DNA of 64,000 nt, from assembly GCA_029975275.1 (NCBI GenBank), contig JARKPN010000139.1:23669-87668 (forward strand), written 5' to 3'. A program made the translations under genes and the position numbers. The notes under the pieces were generated by a model that saw nothing but the letters and a program-made list of their open reading frames with translations, searched no databases and was not told the origin of the DNA. Positions 53,712 through 62,574 of this stretch are shown one piece after another; position 1 is the stretch's first letter, and each line of letters starts with the position of its first letter. The DNA comes from Geobacteraceae bacterium (GTDB lineage: Bacteria; Desulfobacterota; Desulfuromonadia; Geobacterales; Geobacteraceae).

Positions 53712-54359
53712 ATGAAGAAAAGCCGCAAACTATCCATGGGGTCGCTGGCAAGCTCCCTCATGCTTATCCTGCTTGCCGCGCTTCCGGCTGTGGCGGCCGG
53801 ACCAGACGGACGGACGTCCGGCCCGCGGCTGGAGACCGCCACCTTTGCCGGGGGGTGTTTCTGGTGCATGGAACCGCCGTTCGACAGGCTGAACGGAGTG
53901 GTGTCCACCACTGCCGGCTATACCGGGGGAACTGCCAGGAATCCGACCTACGAACAGGTCTCTTCCGGGGTGACCGGCCATGCCGAATCGGTCCGGGTGG
54001 TGTACGACCCGGCAAAGGTCGGCTATGCGCGTCTGCTTGAGGTGTTCTGGCACAATATCGATCCGACCGTGAAGGACCGGCAGTTCTGCGACATCGGCAA
54101 CCAGTACCGGAGCGCCATATTCTACCACGACGAGAACCAGCGGAAGCTGGCGCTCGAATCCAGGCAGCGGATTGAAAGGACCAAGCGGTTCAGGGAACCG
54201 ATCGTTACGGAAATCGTGGCGGCGGGCGAATTCTATCCGGCCGAGGAATACCACCAGAACTACTACCGGAAAAACCCCATCCGCTATAAATACTATCGCT
54301 ACAGTTGCGGCAGGGACAAGCGTCTCGGTGAGTTGTGGGGGGAAGCGGCCGGACGCTGA
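53712..54359 (+). CDS. msrA: Exported peptide methionine sulfoxide reductase A
   Basis: Repairs oxidised methionine. 215 residues with a signal peptide (MKKSRKLSMGSLASSLMLILL... ending AVAAG), so periplasmic. Catalytic Cys49 in AGGCFWCMEPPFD; GYTGGTARNPTYEQVSSGVTGHAE and YHQNYYRKNP are family marks, with a C-terminal resolving Cys in YSCGRDKR. The ATG at 53712 follows GGAGGACCAC. Confidence 0.94.
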   Translation: MKKSRKLSMGSLASSLMLILLAALPAVAAGPDGRTSGPRLETATFAGGCFWCMEPPFDRLNGVVSTTAGYTGGTARNPTYEQVSSGVTGHAESVRVVYDPAKVGYARLLEVFWHNIDPTVKDRQFCDIGNQYRSAIFYHDENQRKLALESRQRIERTKRFREPIVTEIVAAGEFYPAEEYHQNYYRKNPIRYKYYRYSCGRDKRLGELWGEAAGR

Positions 54360-54444
54360 TCGGAAGCGGGCATCAAAACCGACGTCCCCGCCAACAGCCT
54401 GAGCGGTTGACGGGGGCGCGACCTTACCGGGTGCGTGGGCCGTA

Positions 54445-56049
54445 TCAGGCGGCCAGGGTGAACCGCCCGACCATCCTCTTCAGCTCTTCCGCCAGATCCA
54501 CCAGTTCCGAAGCCGCGCTGGCCGAGTCTTTGGCCACCTCCGCGGTCCCCTGGAACACTTCGGTAATCTGCTGGATGTTGTGGCTGATCTCGTTGGTGGT
54601 GCCGGTCTGCTCCTCGGTGGCGGTTGCTATCTGGTTCACCTGCATGCTGACCGCGTTGATCTGCTCCAGGATGTCTTCCAGGGCCTGTCCCGACTTGGCG
54701 GCCTCGCTGGTCCCCCGTTCCACCTCCCTCACCCCGTCCTCCATGGAGGAGACCGCCTCGCGGGTCTGCTGCTGGATGGACTTGATCATGGCGCCTATCT
54801 CCTTGGTCGCCTTGGTGGTGCGCTCCGCAAGTGCGCGCACCTCGTCCGCGACCACCGCGAAACCCCGGCCCTGCTCCCCGGCCCTGGCCGCCTCAATGGC
54901 GGCGTTGAGGGCCAGGAGATTGGTCTGATCCGCGATGTCCTCGATGGTGCCCACGATCTCGCCTATCTGATCGGACTGTGCGCCCAGACCGTCAACGGTC
55001 TGCGCCGATTCCTTGACCCGCTCGGAGATACAGTTCATCACCGCGATGGTCTCCTGGACCACGGAGGAGCCGGTCAGCGCCGATTCGTTGGCCCGGTGGG
55101 AAGCGTCCGCCGCCAGGGCGCAGTTCTGGGCCACGTCGTTGGAGGTGGCGGCCATCTCCTCGCTCGCCACGGCCACGGTGGCCGTCTGTGAGGCGATGTG
55201 ATCCGAATTGGAAGCCATCATCTCGGAGGTGGCCGACAGGATCCCTCCCGAAGCGGTAAGCTTCTCGGCAGACTGGGAGATGGTGGCGAGTATACCGTTG
55301 AGCTTGTCGATGAAATCGTTGAAGGCGTGACACATCTCCCCCACCTCGTCCTTTTTCAGGTAGTCGAGCCGCTGGGTCAGATCGCCGCTCTCCTGGGCGT
55401 TGATAAGGACGTCGTGCATCCGGTTCAGCGGAACGAACAGCCGGTGGATGAATCCCCGGTTCACGAACACCGCCGCAACCACCAGGGCGAGCGCCAGCCC
55501 TATGATGAGCAGCCGCAGCCGATCGTACTGGGCAAGGAATTCGCTCTGTTTGACCCCCACATACAGGGCGCCGATAGTAGCCCCTCGGGCGTCCTTGATG
55601 GGGTCATAGGCGGTGAAATAGGGAACGCCGAGGACGTCCGCCTCTCCCCGATACGGTACGCCCTGATTGATGACCGCATCATGGGCCTCCCCCTGGAGCC
55701 TGGTGCCTACGGCGCGGGAACCGTCCTCCTTGGTTATGTTGGTAGAGATCCTCAGGTCCCCCATGAAGATGGTGGCGGTGCCGCCGCACAGCTCCTTGAG
55801 GCGATCCGGCAGCTCGTAGTTGCCGTTTATCACGTAATTCCCCACCATCAGGTTGCCGCCGACAATCTGGAATCCGCTCCCCTTCCGGGTGAGGAGGTCC
55901 CGAAAGGTCTTCATCCTGCTTTCCTGGGAGAGAATGGCCTGCCGCCGAAGCTCCTGGCTGAACTCCCGGAGACACAGGGTGGTGATGGCTGTTATGGTCA
56001 CAACCAGCAAAACAACGTTCATCCCGACCAACTTCGTTCTGATTCTCAT
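54445..56049 (-). CDS. Methyl-accepting chemotaxis protein with periplasmic Cache domain
   Basis: 534 residues: TM1 (about 8-27), a periplasmic single-Cache-type sensor (about 30-185, with [20 protein letters not shown] and [11 protein letters not shown]), TM2 (about 193-212), HAMP and a signalling domain with the conserved hairpin [20 protein letters not shown]. No CheR-docking pentapeptide is present at the C terminus (GRFTLAA). Start ATG 56049 after GGAGG. The upstream sequence carries a sigma-28-like promoter, so it probably belongs to flagellar motility rather than the che operon in this window. Confidence 0.93.
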   Translation of the reverse strand: MRIRTKLVGMNVVLLVVTITAITTLCLREFSQELRRQAILSQESRMKTFRDLLTRKGSGFQIVGGNLMVGNYVINGNYELPDRLKELCGGTATIFMGDLRISTNITKEDGSRAVGTRLQGEAHDAVINQGVPYRGEADVLGVPYFTAYDPIKDARGATIGALYVGVKQSEFLAQYDRLRLLIIGLALALVVAAVFVNRGFIHRLFVPLNRMHDVLINAQESGDLTQRLDYLKKDEVGEMCHAFNDFIDKLNGILATISQSAEKLTASGGILSATSEMMASNSDHIASQTATVAVASEEMAATSNDVAQNCALAADASHRANESALTGSSVVQETIAVMNCISERVKESAQTVDGLGAQSDQIGEIVGTIEDIADQTNLLALNAAIEAARAGEQGRGFAVVADEVRALAERTTKATKEIGAMIKSIQQQTREAVSSMEDGVREVERGTSEAAKSGQALEDILEQINAVSMQVNQIATATEEQTGTTNEISHNIQQITEVFQGTAEVAKDSASAASELVDLAEELKRMVGRFTLAA

Positions 56050-56111
56050 TGAACAGCCTCCGCAATACAGTGATTGAATTTCAGATATCAGAAACCTCTC
56101 AGTTGCGAATC

Positions 56112-56138
56112 TTATCGGCAGATCCCGCCGCGGCTTGA
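56112..56138 (-). promoter_or_regulatory. Sigma-28 (FliA)-type promoter of the chemoreceptor gene
   Basis: On the minus strand TCAAGCCG (56138-56131), 11 bases, then GCCGATAA (56119-56112), a perfect FliA -10 element. About 60 bases before the receptor start. Confidence 0.65.
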
Positions 56139-56170
56139 GCATTAAATTCGTCGCATGACCGTGTTCTGCC

Positions 56171-56211
56171 ATAAAAAACGGCCCGGCGATCAGATGAGAT
56201 CGCCGGGCCGT
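56171..56211 (-). terminator. Rho-independent terminator of the GRE operon
   Basis: A 14-base stem (56178-56191 with 56198-56211) around a six-base loop. On the minus strand it is followed by TTTTT. It lies 75 bases beyond the activase stop. Confidence 0.9.
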
Positions 56212-56286
56212 ACGCGCCGGCATTGGTCCGTTATTTCCGCAGCAAACTGGACATGGGGTACGGCAGCCCCGCGGCACAGGCGGCCG

Positions 56287-57255
56287 TCACCCTCCTACGG
56301 TTACTTCTATACCGTAGCTCCGCGCGATTTCGGCCAGTTCGTATACCCGTTCCCGGTCCGGAGGATGCACGCCGTGCAGCCGGTACTCACGGTCCAGGTG
56401 ACGCCATTTGGGTTCGCCCATGCGGTGATAGGGAAGGATGTCCAGGGCCTCCAGGCTGGAAAGCCCTGCCACGAACGCAGCGGTCGCCCGGACGTTGTCG
56501 ACGGTGTCGTTGAAGCCCGGCACCAGGGGGAGACGGGCACGGACCGGTGTCCCCGAGGAGCCTATGTGCATAAGATTTTTCACTATCAATTCGTTGGAGA
56601 CCCCTGTTCCCTGGAGGTGCTTGCCCGGATCCATGTGCTTGAGGTCGAACAGCACCAAATCGAGATACTCAAGGATCGGGCCGAGAACGTCCCATTTCGC
56701 CTGGCCGCAGGTTTCGACCGCCGTATGCAGGTTCGCCGTCTTTGCCCTGTACGCCAGCTTCAGGAGAAAATCCGGCTGGGCAAAGGGCTCGCCCCCGGAG
56801 AAGGTAACCCCCCCACCGGTCCGATCGTAGAACTCGCGGTCCCGTTCCACGACCTCCATGACCTCTTCCACCGTCAGGTAACGACCACTGATGTTGATGG
56901 CGTTTGCGTAGCATACATGCTGACATTTGCCGCATTCGGGCAAAAGACAGGTGTCGCGGTCTATCTTGCTCACGCGCTCCGCTCTTTCACCGAAGCAGCC
57001 TTTGGGGCACACATCATAGCACTTGCCGCACCCTATGCAGTTATGCGGGATCAGCATGATCTCGGGACGGGGAGAAATGGTCTCCGGGTTCGCGCACCAG
57101 GCGCAGCGCAACGGGCACCCCTTCAGGAAGACGATGGTCCGGATGCCGGGACCGTCATGAACGGAGAATCTCTGGAAATCGCTGACCAGACCGGTCGGTT
57201 CCGGCCGCTTCCCGTCAGCGGGATTATAAATCTGGTATCGTTGTGACCAACTCAT
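56287..57255 (-). CDS. Glycyl radical enzyme activase (radical SAM)
   Basis: Installs the glycyl radical on the adjacent enzyme. 322 residues: radical SAM motif CPLRCAWC (Cys47, 51, 54) after DGPGIRTIVFLKG, then a two-[4Fe-4S] ferredoxin insert (Cys73, 76, 79, 83 and Cys103, 108, 111, 115), then GGGVTFSGGEPFAQPDFLL. The ferredoxin insert is absent in PflA but present in activases of glycerol dehydratase, CutC and arylalkylsuccinate synthases. It lies 30 bases after the GRE gene. Confidence 0.93.
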   Translation of the reverse strand: MSWSQRYQIYNPADGKRPEPTGLVSDFQRFSVHDGPGIRTIVFLKGCPLRCAWCANPETISPRPEIMLIPHNCIGCGKCYDVCPKGCFGERAERVSKIDRDTCLLPECGKCQHVCYANAINISGRYLTVEEVMEVVERDREFYDRTGGGVTFSGGEPFAQPDFLLKLAYRAKTANLHTAVETCGQAKWDVLGPILEYLDLVLFDLKHMDPGKHLQGTGVSNELIVKNLMHIGSSGTPVRARLPLVPGFNDTVDNVRATAAFVAGLSSLEALDILPYHRMGEPKWRHLDREYRLHGVHPPDRERVYELAEIARSYGIEVTVGG

Positions 57256-57285
57256 TGGCGTATCCGAATATACCGTGGTTCCCAG

Positions 57286-59700
57286 TTAAAACACCTGTTC
57301 GGTGCGGGCGATGATGTCGTCCTGGATGGCCTTGTCGAGCGAGGTGAAGAAGGCGCTGTAGCCCGCCACGCGCACCACCATCCCCTGATACTTGTCCGGG
57401 TTCTTCTGGGCGTCGAGCAGCGTGTCGCGGCTGATCACGTTGTACTGGATGTGGGTGCCGCCGCCGTTGAAGAAGGTTTCCGTCACCCCCACCAGGTTCT
57501 GGATGCCGCGGTCGTCCTTCAGGGCGCTGGGATGGAACTTCATGTTGAGCAGGGTCCCGTTGGAGGCGATGACGTGGTCGAGACGGGCAACCGACTTGAC
57601 GGACGCGGTCGGGCCGGACTGGTCCACTCCGGAAACCGGGGATACGCCGTCGGCCAGGGGAGTGCCGGATTTGCGGCCGTCCGGGGTCGCGCCTACCACC
57701 GTGCCGAGGGGAACGTTGGCCGAGACCGGGTAGAGACCCGGCTGGAATCTGCCGCCGCGCGGGTTGGTGTACTTCTCCACTTCCCGGCAGTAAATGAGCG
57801 CGCCTTCGTGGGCTACCAGGTCGGCGTATTCGTCGTCATTGCCGTACTTGGGTGCGCGATTCAGCAGCATCTGCCGCAGGCTTTCCATCTCCACGCCGGT
57901 AAAGTCGGTCTCCAGGCCCTTCTTGAGATCGGCAAGGGTGACGGCCTTGTCCTCGAACACCAGCTTCTTGATCGCGGTCAGGGAGTCGCCCACGTTGCCC
58001 ACGCCCACGCCTTGGGGTCCGGTGAAGTTGTAGTGGGCGCCGCCTTCCTGGAGCGATTTTCCCTTGGCCAGGCAGTCGTCGACCAGGGAAGAGAGGAAGG
58101 GCAGCGGAGTGCGCTGGCCGTGGGCTATGTCCACCGCGTTGTCAGAGATCACCAGCAGCTTGACGAAGTATTCCATCTGCGTCTTGTACGCCTTCATGAC
58201 GTCCTCAAAAGAGGTGAAGGAAGCCAGGTCGCCGGTTTTGGGACCGAGCTGTCTGCCGGTAAGGGCGTCCACGCCGTTGTTGAGCGCCAGTTCCAGCACC
58301 TTGGCCATGTTGAAGAAGGCGGCGTCGTGCCACCCCTCGGTCTTGCCGCCCACCTGGGGCTCGACGCAGCCGATGATGCCGTAGTCGCGGGCGTCTTCGC
58401 GGGTAAGGCCGCGACTCAGGAGCGCCGGAATGACGAACCGGTCGTTGTAGTACGCCGGCATGCCCAGGCCGAGCCGGCTCACTTCGGCCGCCTTGCAGTA
58501 CAGTTCCGCCGGGGTGTTGCTGTGGATCCGGATGGAGATGGACGGTTGGTAGAGCTTGGTGTTGGCGGTCGCCTGAAGGCACATGAACGACAATTCGTTG
58601 GTGGCGTCCTCTCCCTCGCTGTCGACACCCCCCACGATCAGGTTCTGGAACATGGGGTAGCCGCCGAAGGCCTTGGTGGAACCTTCGTCGCGCACCTTGT
58701 TGATCTCGCTGAACTTGATGTAGAGGAGGTCGAGCAGTTCCTGGGCCTGCTCGGTGGTGATGCCGCTGTCCATCTGCAGGTAGGGATACATGTACTGGTC
58801 GAAACGCATGGGCGAGATGGAGTGTCCGTTGGACTCGATCTGCAGCACCAGCTGGATGAACCAGAACGACTGGACCGCTTCCTGGAAAGACCCGGCGGGC
58901 TGCGCCGGAACCTTGCGGCAGACCCGGGCGATTTCCTTGAGCTCGGCCTTGCGGCCGGCATCGGTCTCGCTTGCCGCCAGCTTCTCGGCCTCGGCCGCGA
59001 ACCGCCCGGCAAAGGCGATGACCGCCTCGTTGGAGATGATGACCGCGTTCAGGAAGTGCATTTTTTTGAGATCGTCGGGGTCGGCGATATCCAGCTTGGC
59101 CAGCTCGGTCTTGGCATCCGCGATGACGCCGTTCAGTCCCTTTGCCAGCACCTTGGCATAGTCCACGGAGATATGGCCGACGCCGTTGAAATAATAGTTG
59201 CCCACGGTGAACACGCCGGCCCCCTGGGCCGCCAGGGCATCGGCGGTCATGATCGCCGTTGCCAATTCATTGGAGGTCTTCTTGTCCCAGTAGGGGAACA
59301 GTTCACGCAGAATCGTCTTCTTTTCTTCGGAAATAAGGAACACATCCCCGGTCCGCTTCTCCAGCCGGTCGAGTTCCGCCTCCAGCCACTTGCAGGAAAA
59401 CTCGGGGTAAACCGGCGCCGAACGGGGTTTGGTGCACTGGTTCCCCACCACCAGCTCGCCATCCGCAATGAAAACCGTCATCCCTTGCAGGATCTTTTCA
59501 AATGCCTTGGCCCGGCGCAGGTGGAGGGGCAGGTCTTCAGTTTCCCGATAGGATTCGGTAATCAACTGCGCACGTTCAACGCAGATCTCGGGGGTGATTT
59601 TGATGAACCGCTCCTTGATTGCCTCCACCCTTGCCGTCGGGCCGGGCAGGTCCGCTACGTCAATCCGCTTCTTGCACAATGCCTCAGATTTCGATGCCAT
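57286..59700 (-). CDS. Glycyl radical enzyme, glycerol/1,2-diol dehydratase type
   Basis: 804 residues. The catalytic Cys445 and Glu447 lie in GIIGCVEPQVGGKTEGWHD, and the glycyl radical is Gly780 in VRVAGYSAFF. Residues matching the B12-independent glycerol dehydratase pocket are present: His176 (GVGHISVDY), His293-Ser294 (NGHSISPMRF) and Asp459 (WHD). This favours dehydration of glycerol or 1,2-propanediol to an aldehyde over pyruvate formate-lyase or choline lyase activity. Isethionate lyase-like relatives share part of this pattern and are not fully excluded. GGAGGAAGTATC precedes ATG 59700. Oxygen sensitive. Confidence 0.88.
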   Translation of the reverse strand: MASKSEALCKKRIDVADLPGPTARVEAIKERFIKITPEICVERAQLITESYRETEDLPLHLRRAKAFEKILQGMTVFIADGELVVGNQCTKPRSAPVYPEFSCKWLEAELDRLEKRTGDVFLISEEKKTILRELFPYWDKKTSNELATAIMTADALAAQGAGVFTVGNYYFNGVGHISVDYAKVLAKGLNGVIADAKTELAKLDIADPDDLKKMHFLNAVIISNEAVIAFAGRFAAEAEKLAASETDAGRKAELKEIARVCRKVPAQPAGSFQEAVQSFWFIQLVLQIESNGHSISPMRFDQYMYPYLQMDSGITTEQAQELLDLLYIKFSEINKVRDEGSTKAFGGYPMFQNLIVGGVDSEGEDATNELSFMCLQATANTKLYQPSISIRIHSNTPAELYCKAAEVSRLGLGMPAYYNDRFVIPALLSRGLTREDARDYGIIGCVEPQVGGKTEGWHDAAFFNMAKVLELALNNGVDALTGRQLGPKTGDLASFTSFEDVMKAYKTQMEYFVKLLVISDNAVDIAHGQRTPLPFLSSLVDDCLAKGKSLQEGGAHYNFTGPQGVGVGNVGDSLTAIKKLVFEDKAVTLADLKKGLETDFTGVEMESLRQMLLNRAPKYGNDDEYADLVAHEGALIYCREVEKYTNPRGGRFQPGLYPVSANVPLGTVVGATPDGRKSGTPLADGVSPVSGVDQSGPTASVKSVARLDHVIASNGTLLNMKFHPSALKDDRGIQNLVGVTETFFNGGGTHIQYNVISRDTLLDAQKNPDKYQGMVVRVAGYSAFFTSLDKAIQDDIIARTEQVF

Positions 59701-59810
59701 GATACTTCCTCCTTTGCTCCCTTTTTGGTTGCGCCCCCTTGCCTCCCCGTTCCCACGGGAGTCTCACCCCCTCCACTGCCCCTGTCGACATCCTCGGGAC
59801 GGGACAACTC

Positions 59811-59816
59811 ATTATA
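59811..59816 (-). promoter_or_regulatory. -10 element of the GRE operon promoter
   Basis: Perfect TATAAT on the minus strand (59816-59811) with no good -35 at the expected place, which suits an activator-dependent promoter. The shared motif at 59853-59884 lies just upstream. Confidence 0.55.
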
Positions 59817-59852
59817 CTTTAACATATGTCCAAACAGGTACCATCGCCTGAA

Positions 59853-59884
59853 AGGGTGTTATTGCTCCCTCAAATGAGGTATTT
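59853..59884. promoter_or_regulatory. Candidate response-regulator binding site upstream of the GRE operon
   Basis: AGGGTG (59853-59858), eight bases, then TCCCTCAAATGAGGTATTT (59866-59884). It includes dyads AGGG/CCCT and CCTC-AAAT-GAGG. The same arrangement recurs at 62452-62485 upstream of the response-regulator gene: 16 of 19 bases match in the TCCCTC...TATTT part. Confidence 0.6.
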
Positions 59885-59950
59885 CGGGGTTAGTTCTCGC
59901 CGACGGAAGGGAGACGGGCGGCTGGCGGACAAGGAGGAGGGACGGCAGAA

Positions 59951-61639
59951 TCAGCGCGCGTCCCCGTCATGATGCGGCAGAATGAGATGGAATTCGACCC
60001 CGGGGGTCCTGTCGCCGACGGACGAGCCGGACGGCGTCCGGCAGAAGATCACGCCGTCATGGGCCTCGGCGACCAGTTTACAGAAGGCGAGACCGAGTCC
60101 TATCCCCCGCCGTCCAAGCCCCTCCTCGGTCTTGACCGTGAAGAACTTTTCAAAGACGGATTCCTGGTGTTCTTCCGGAATTCCGTAACCGGTATCCCTG
60201 ATGACGGCCAGGAAGTAGCCCCGGTCACCCCGGATCCGGTCCCGGTGCTTCTCGGGGACGGACGAGACGAAGCCGGGTTCGGAGCCGCCTGCGATACGGG
60301 TGGAAATCATGATCCGTCCCCCTGTGACGCTGTAATTGATAGCGTTCGAGAGCAGGTTTCCGATGGTCCTCTTGATGCGGAACAGGTCGCAATGGAGTTC
60401 GATCTCCGGGGTCTGCGCGTCGAAACTGACCTCAAGCTTCTTGTCCTCCAGGAAAAGGGCCATCTCTTCAATGCAGAGTGATATCACCTTGTTGATCTCG
60501 CAGCGGTGCCTGTGCAGCTCGAAGCGCCCGTTGTCGTCGCGGAAGATGTCCAGAAAGGCGTTGACCATGCTCCCCAGCTGGTCGTTGGTCGTTATGGCCA
60601 GCTTCATGATCCTGCCCTGGTTCTCGTTGACGGGCCCGAGCTTGCCGGTCGAGAGGAGCTCAAGGGTCTTGTTGATCGCCAGGATCGGGTTCCTCATGTC
60701 ATGGGTCAGCATCCCCACCAGGTCTTCCTTCATCTTCTCGGCCTGCTTCTCTTCCGTGACGTCCCGGAGAACGACCACGTAGCCGGCCACCCCGCCGTCC
60801 TCGTCATTGACCCTGGAAATGGAGACCTGGACCGGAAAGGTGGTGGAGTCCTTCCTCCGGGCGGTCAGCTCGACCCGGCAGTTATCCATGGCGCCGCTGT
60901 CGAGCCTGGCCTTGCACTCACTGATGGCCTCGCCGTTTTGCAGAAAATCAAGGAAGGAACGGCCATGGAACTCCGCCAGCGGATAGCCGAACACCTCGAA
61001 GCAGACCTCGTTGCTCATGACGACGTTGAAATCGGCGTCGATGGATATTATACAGTCGGACACGCTGTTGATCAGTTTGTTCAGATACTCCTTGGACTGT
61101 TTCGCCAGCAGTATCTTCTGAAAGCCCAGGTCGCTGATGGTCTGGGTGATCACCGACATCAGGTTCACGATCTTCCGGAGCCTCGTCCGCTTGATGCGCG
61201 GGATCTTCCTGAGGGCCTGCAGGTAGCCGTCTATGTCCTTGATGTCAATGGACCTTGCGCGGGCAATCGCCTCATCGTCCGGTATCGGCTCCTCCAGGAC
61301 CTGGCCGCCGTTGAGGTTCCCCAGGTGGTGACCCTCAACGATGATCGGGGTGGCGCAGTCCACCAGTCCGGCGTTGAGACAGTCGTAGACATAGGGCTCC
61401 TTCTGGTTCATGGCCATTTTGCCGCCGTAGGCGTCGCTCATGTAGCATCTGGACCGCCCCTGCTCGGTGGCGCGGCAGTAGTTCTTGCAGAACCGGGAAA
61501 AGTTGGACTCGCTGGAGATGGGGCGGCCCGAGGTATCGGCGATGACGGAACCGATCCCGCACGCCTCGTTTACGGCCTGGAGAATTTCATCCAGCTTTTC
61601 CTTTGGTATCAAATCCAGCAGTTGCAGCGACTGTTTCAT
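59951..61639 (-). CDS. Sensor histidine kinase with PocR sensory domain
   Basis: 562 residues, soluble. The N terminus (1-175) is a PocR domain: GIGSVIADTSGRPIS, Cys51, Cys55, Cys65, Cys87, Cys95 and TPIIVEGHHLGNLNGGQVL. PocR domains are thought to bind small hydrocarbon derivatives such as propanediols. A PAS domain (about 183-295; VSDCIISIDADFNVVMSNE) follows, then HisKA with His313 (LTHDMRNPILAINKTLEL) and an HATPase (IRDTGYGIP, GRRGIGLGLAFCKLV). It sits between the response-regulator gene and the GRE operon on the same strand, suggesting it senses the GRE substrate. Confidence 0.87.
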   Translation of the reverse strand: MKQSLQLLDLIPKEKLDEILQAVNEACGIGSVIADTSGRPISSESNFSRFCKNYCRATEQGRSRCYMSDAYGGKMAMNQKEPYVYDCLNAGLVDCATPIIVEGHHLGNLNGGQVLEEPIPDDEAIARARSIDIKDIDGYLQALRKIPRIKRTRLRKIVNLMSVITQTISDLGFQKILLAKQSKEYLNKLINSVSDCIISIDADFNVVMSNEVCFEVFGYPLAEFHGRSFLDFLQNGEAISECKARLDSGAMDNCRVELTARRKDSTTFPVQVSISRVNDEDGGVAGYVVVLRDVTEEKQAEKMKEDLVGMLTHDMRNPILAINKTLELLSTGKLGPVNENQGRIMKLAITTNDQLGSMVNAFLDIFRDDNGRFELHRHRCEINKVISLCIEEMALFLEDKKLEVSFDAQTPEIELHCDLFRIKRTIGNLLSNAINYSVTGGRIMISTRIAGGSEPGFVSSVPEKHRDRIRGDRGYFLAVIRDTGYGIPEEHQESVFEKFFTVKTEEGLGRRGIGLGLAFCKLVAEAHDGVIFCRTPSGSSVGDRTPGVEFHLILPHHDGDAR

Positions 61640-61721
61640 CTCTCTTCTTCCGTTTTCCGTCCTTCATCCGTGAAGGCTCCGGGCCGCAGCCCGTCCCGAA
61701 CGCCCGACAACGCACGCCGGC

Positions 61722-62372
61722 TCACTCCAGCAGCCGGTGACGCCTGGCCTTGGTCACCGCATCGAGACGGCTCCTTGCATCCAGTTTTCTGAATATGCTC
61801 TTCATGTGGGTCTTCACCGTTTCGACACTCAGATACAGGGTGGCGGAGATCTGCTTGTTGTCCTTCCCCTCGGCAAGGCATTTCAGGATCTGCTTTTCCC
61901 TCCTGGTGAGGCCGAAGGCGGCACCGTCATCCTCCGGCGGTCGCTGTTGGGGCGATATCCCCAGGTCCAGCAGGTAGGGCGACACGATCTCCCGTCCCTC
62001 GTGAAAACAGGTGATGATTTCAACCAGGTTGTCGATATCCACTGTTTTCATGATGTAGCCGTTGGCGCCGGCCGCCATGGCCTCCCGGATGTACTGCTCG
62101 TCGTTGTAGGTCGAAAGCGCCAGGATCTTCATGTCGGGAAAAAGCTTTCTCAGGACCCGGATGGCCGCGCTTCCCGAAAGGCCCGGCATGTCGATGTCCA
62201 GCAGGGCCACATCCGGCACCAGGGCCTTGATCTTCTCTATTGCATCAAAGCCGTTGTCCGCCTCTCCGACCACCCGGATGGTGTCCTTTGCCTGGAATGC
62301 CAGACTCAGCCCCATGCGCAGCAGGGGATGATCGTCGGCAAGAAAAATCGTTACGGGTTTTTCCTTCTCCAT
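61722..62372 (-). CDS. LuxR/NarL-type response regulator
   Basis: 216 residues: receiver (FLADDHPLLRMGL, Asp59 in ALLDIDMPGLSG, Lys in GYIMKTVD), then a C-terminal LuxR helix-turn-helix (LTRREKQILKCLAEGKDNKQ, LYLSVETVKTHMKSIFRKL). Likely the partner of the PocR kinase and activator of the GRE operon; a shared motif upstream of both suggests autoregulation. CCGGAG precedes ATG 62372; the kinase gene begins 82 bases downstream. Confidence 0.92.
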   Translation of the reverse strand: MEKEKPVTIFLADDHPLLRMGLSLAFQAKDTIRVVGEADNGFDAIEKIKALVPDVALLDIDMPGLSGSAAIRVLRKLFPDMKILALSTYNDEQYIREAMAAGANGYIMKTVDIDNLVEIITCFHEGREIVSPYLLDLGISPQQRPPEDDGAAFGLTRREKQILKCLAEGKDNKQISATLYLSVETVKTHMKSIFRKLDARSRLDAVTKARRHRLLE

Positions 62373-62402
62373 GGGGACTCCGGTTCGATTGTGATACGAG
62401 CA

Positions 62403-62408
62403 ATTATA
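62403..62408 (-). promoter_or_regulatory. -10 element of the response-regulator promoter
   Basis: TATAAT on the minus strand (62408-62403), 30 bases before the start codon, with a weak -35. The shared motif lies upstream at 62452-62485. Confidence 0.5.
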
Positions 62409-62451
62409 CGATCTTGTAACAGATTTCGATAGCAGGAATCCATCCCCCGAT

Positions 62452-62485
62452 AGGGTGGCTGATATCCCTCGAAAGGGGTATTTTG
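62452..62485. promoter_or_regulatory. Candidate response-regulator binding site upstream of its own gene
   Basis: AGGGTG (62452-62457), seven bases, TCCCTCGAAAGGGGTATTT (62465-62483), then TG. Same order and orientation as the site at 59853-59884, with the spacer one base shorter. Confidence 0.6.
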
Positions 62486-62574
62486 TTCAGCATAGCGGCG
62501 AGATTCATTCGTATGGGCGGGTCCGTTCACGAGCCTGCCGGCCGGAACTCCCGGTTCGGGGCACCGGACGTCTG

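Noticed and set aside
56287..59700. Assignment of the GRE as pyruvate formate-lyase
   Set aside because: It has the single catalytic Cys with Cys-x-Glu (CVEP) rather than the PFL Cys-Cys pair, and the activase has the ferredoxin insert that PflA lacks.
57451..59877. Long open frame (over 800 codons) on the plus strand opposite the GRE gene
   Set aside because: It mirrors the GRE codons, has a His/Gln/Gly-rich composition with no domain, and no ribosome site; an antisense artefact of GC-rich coding.
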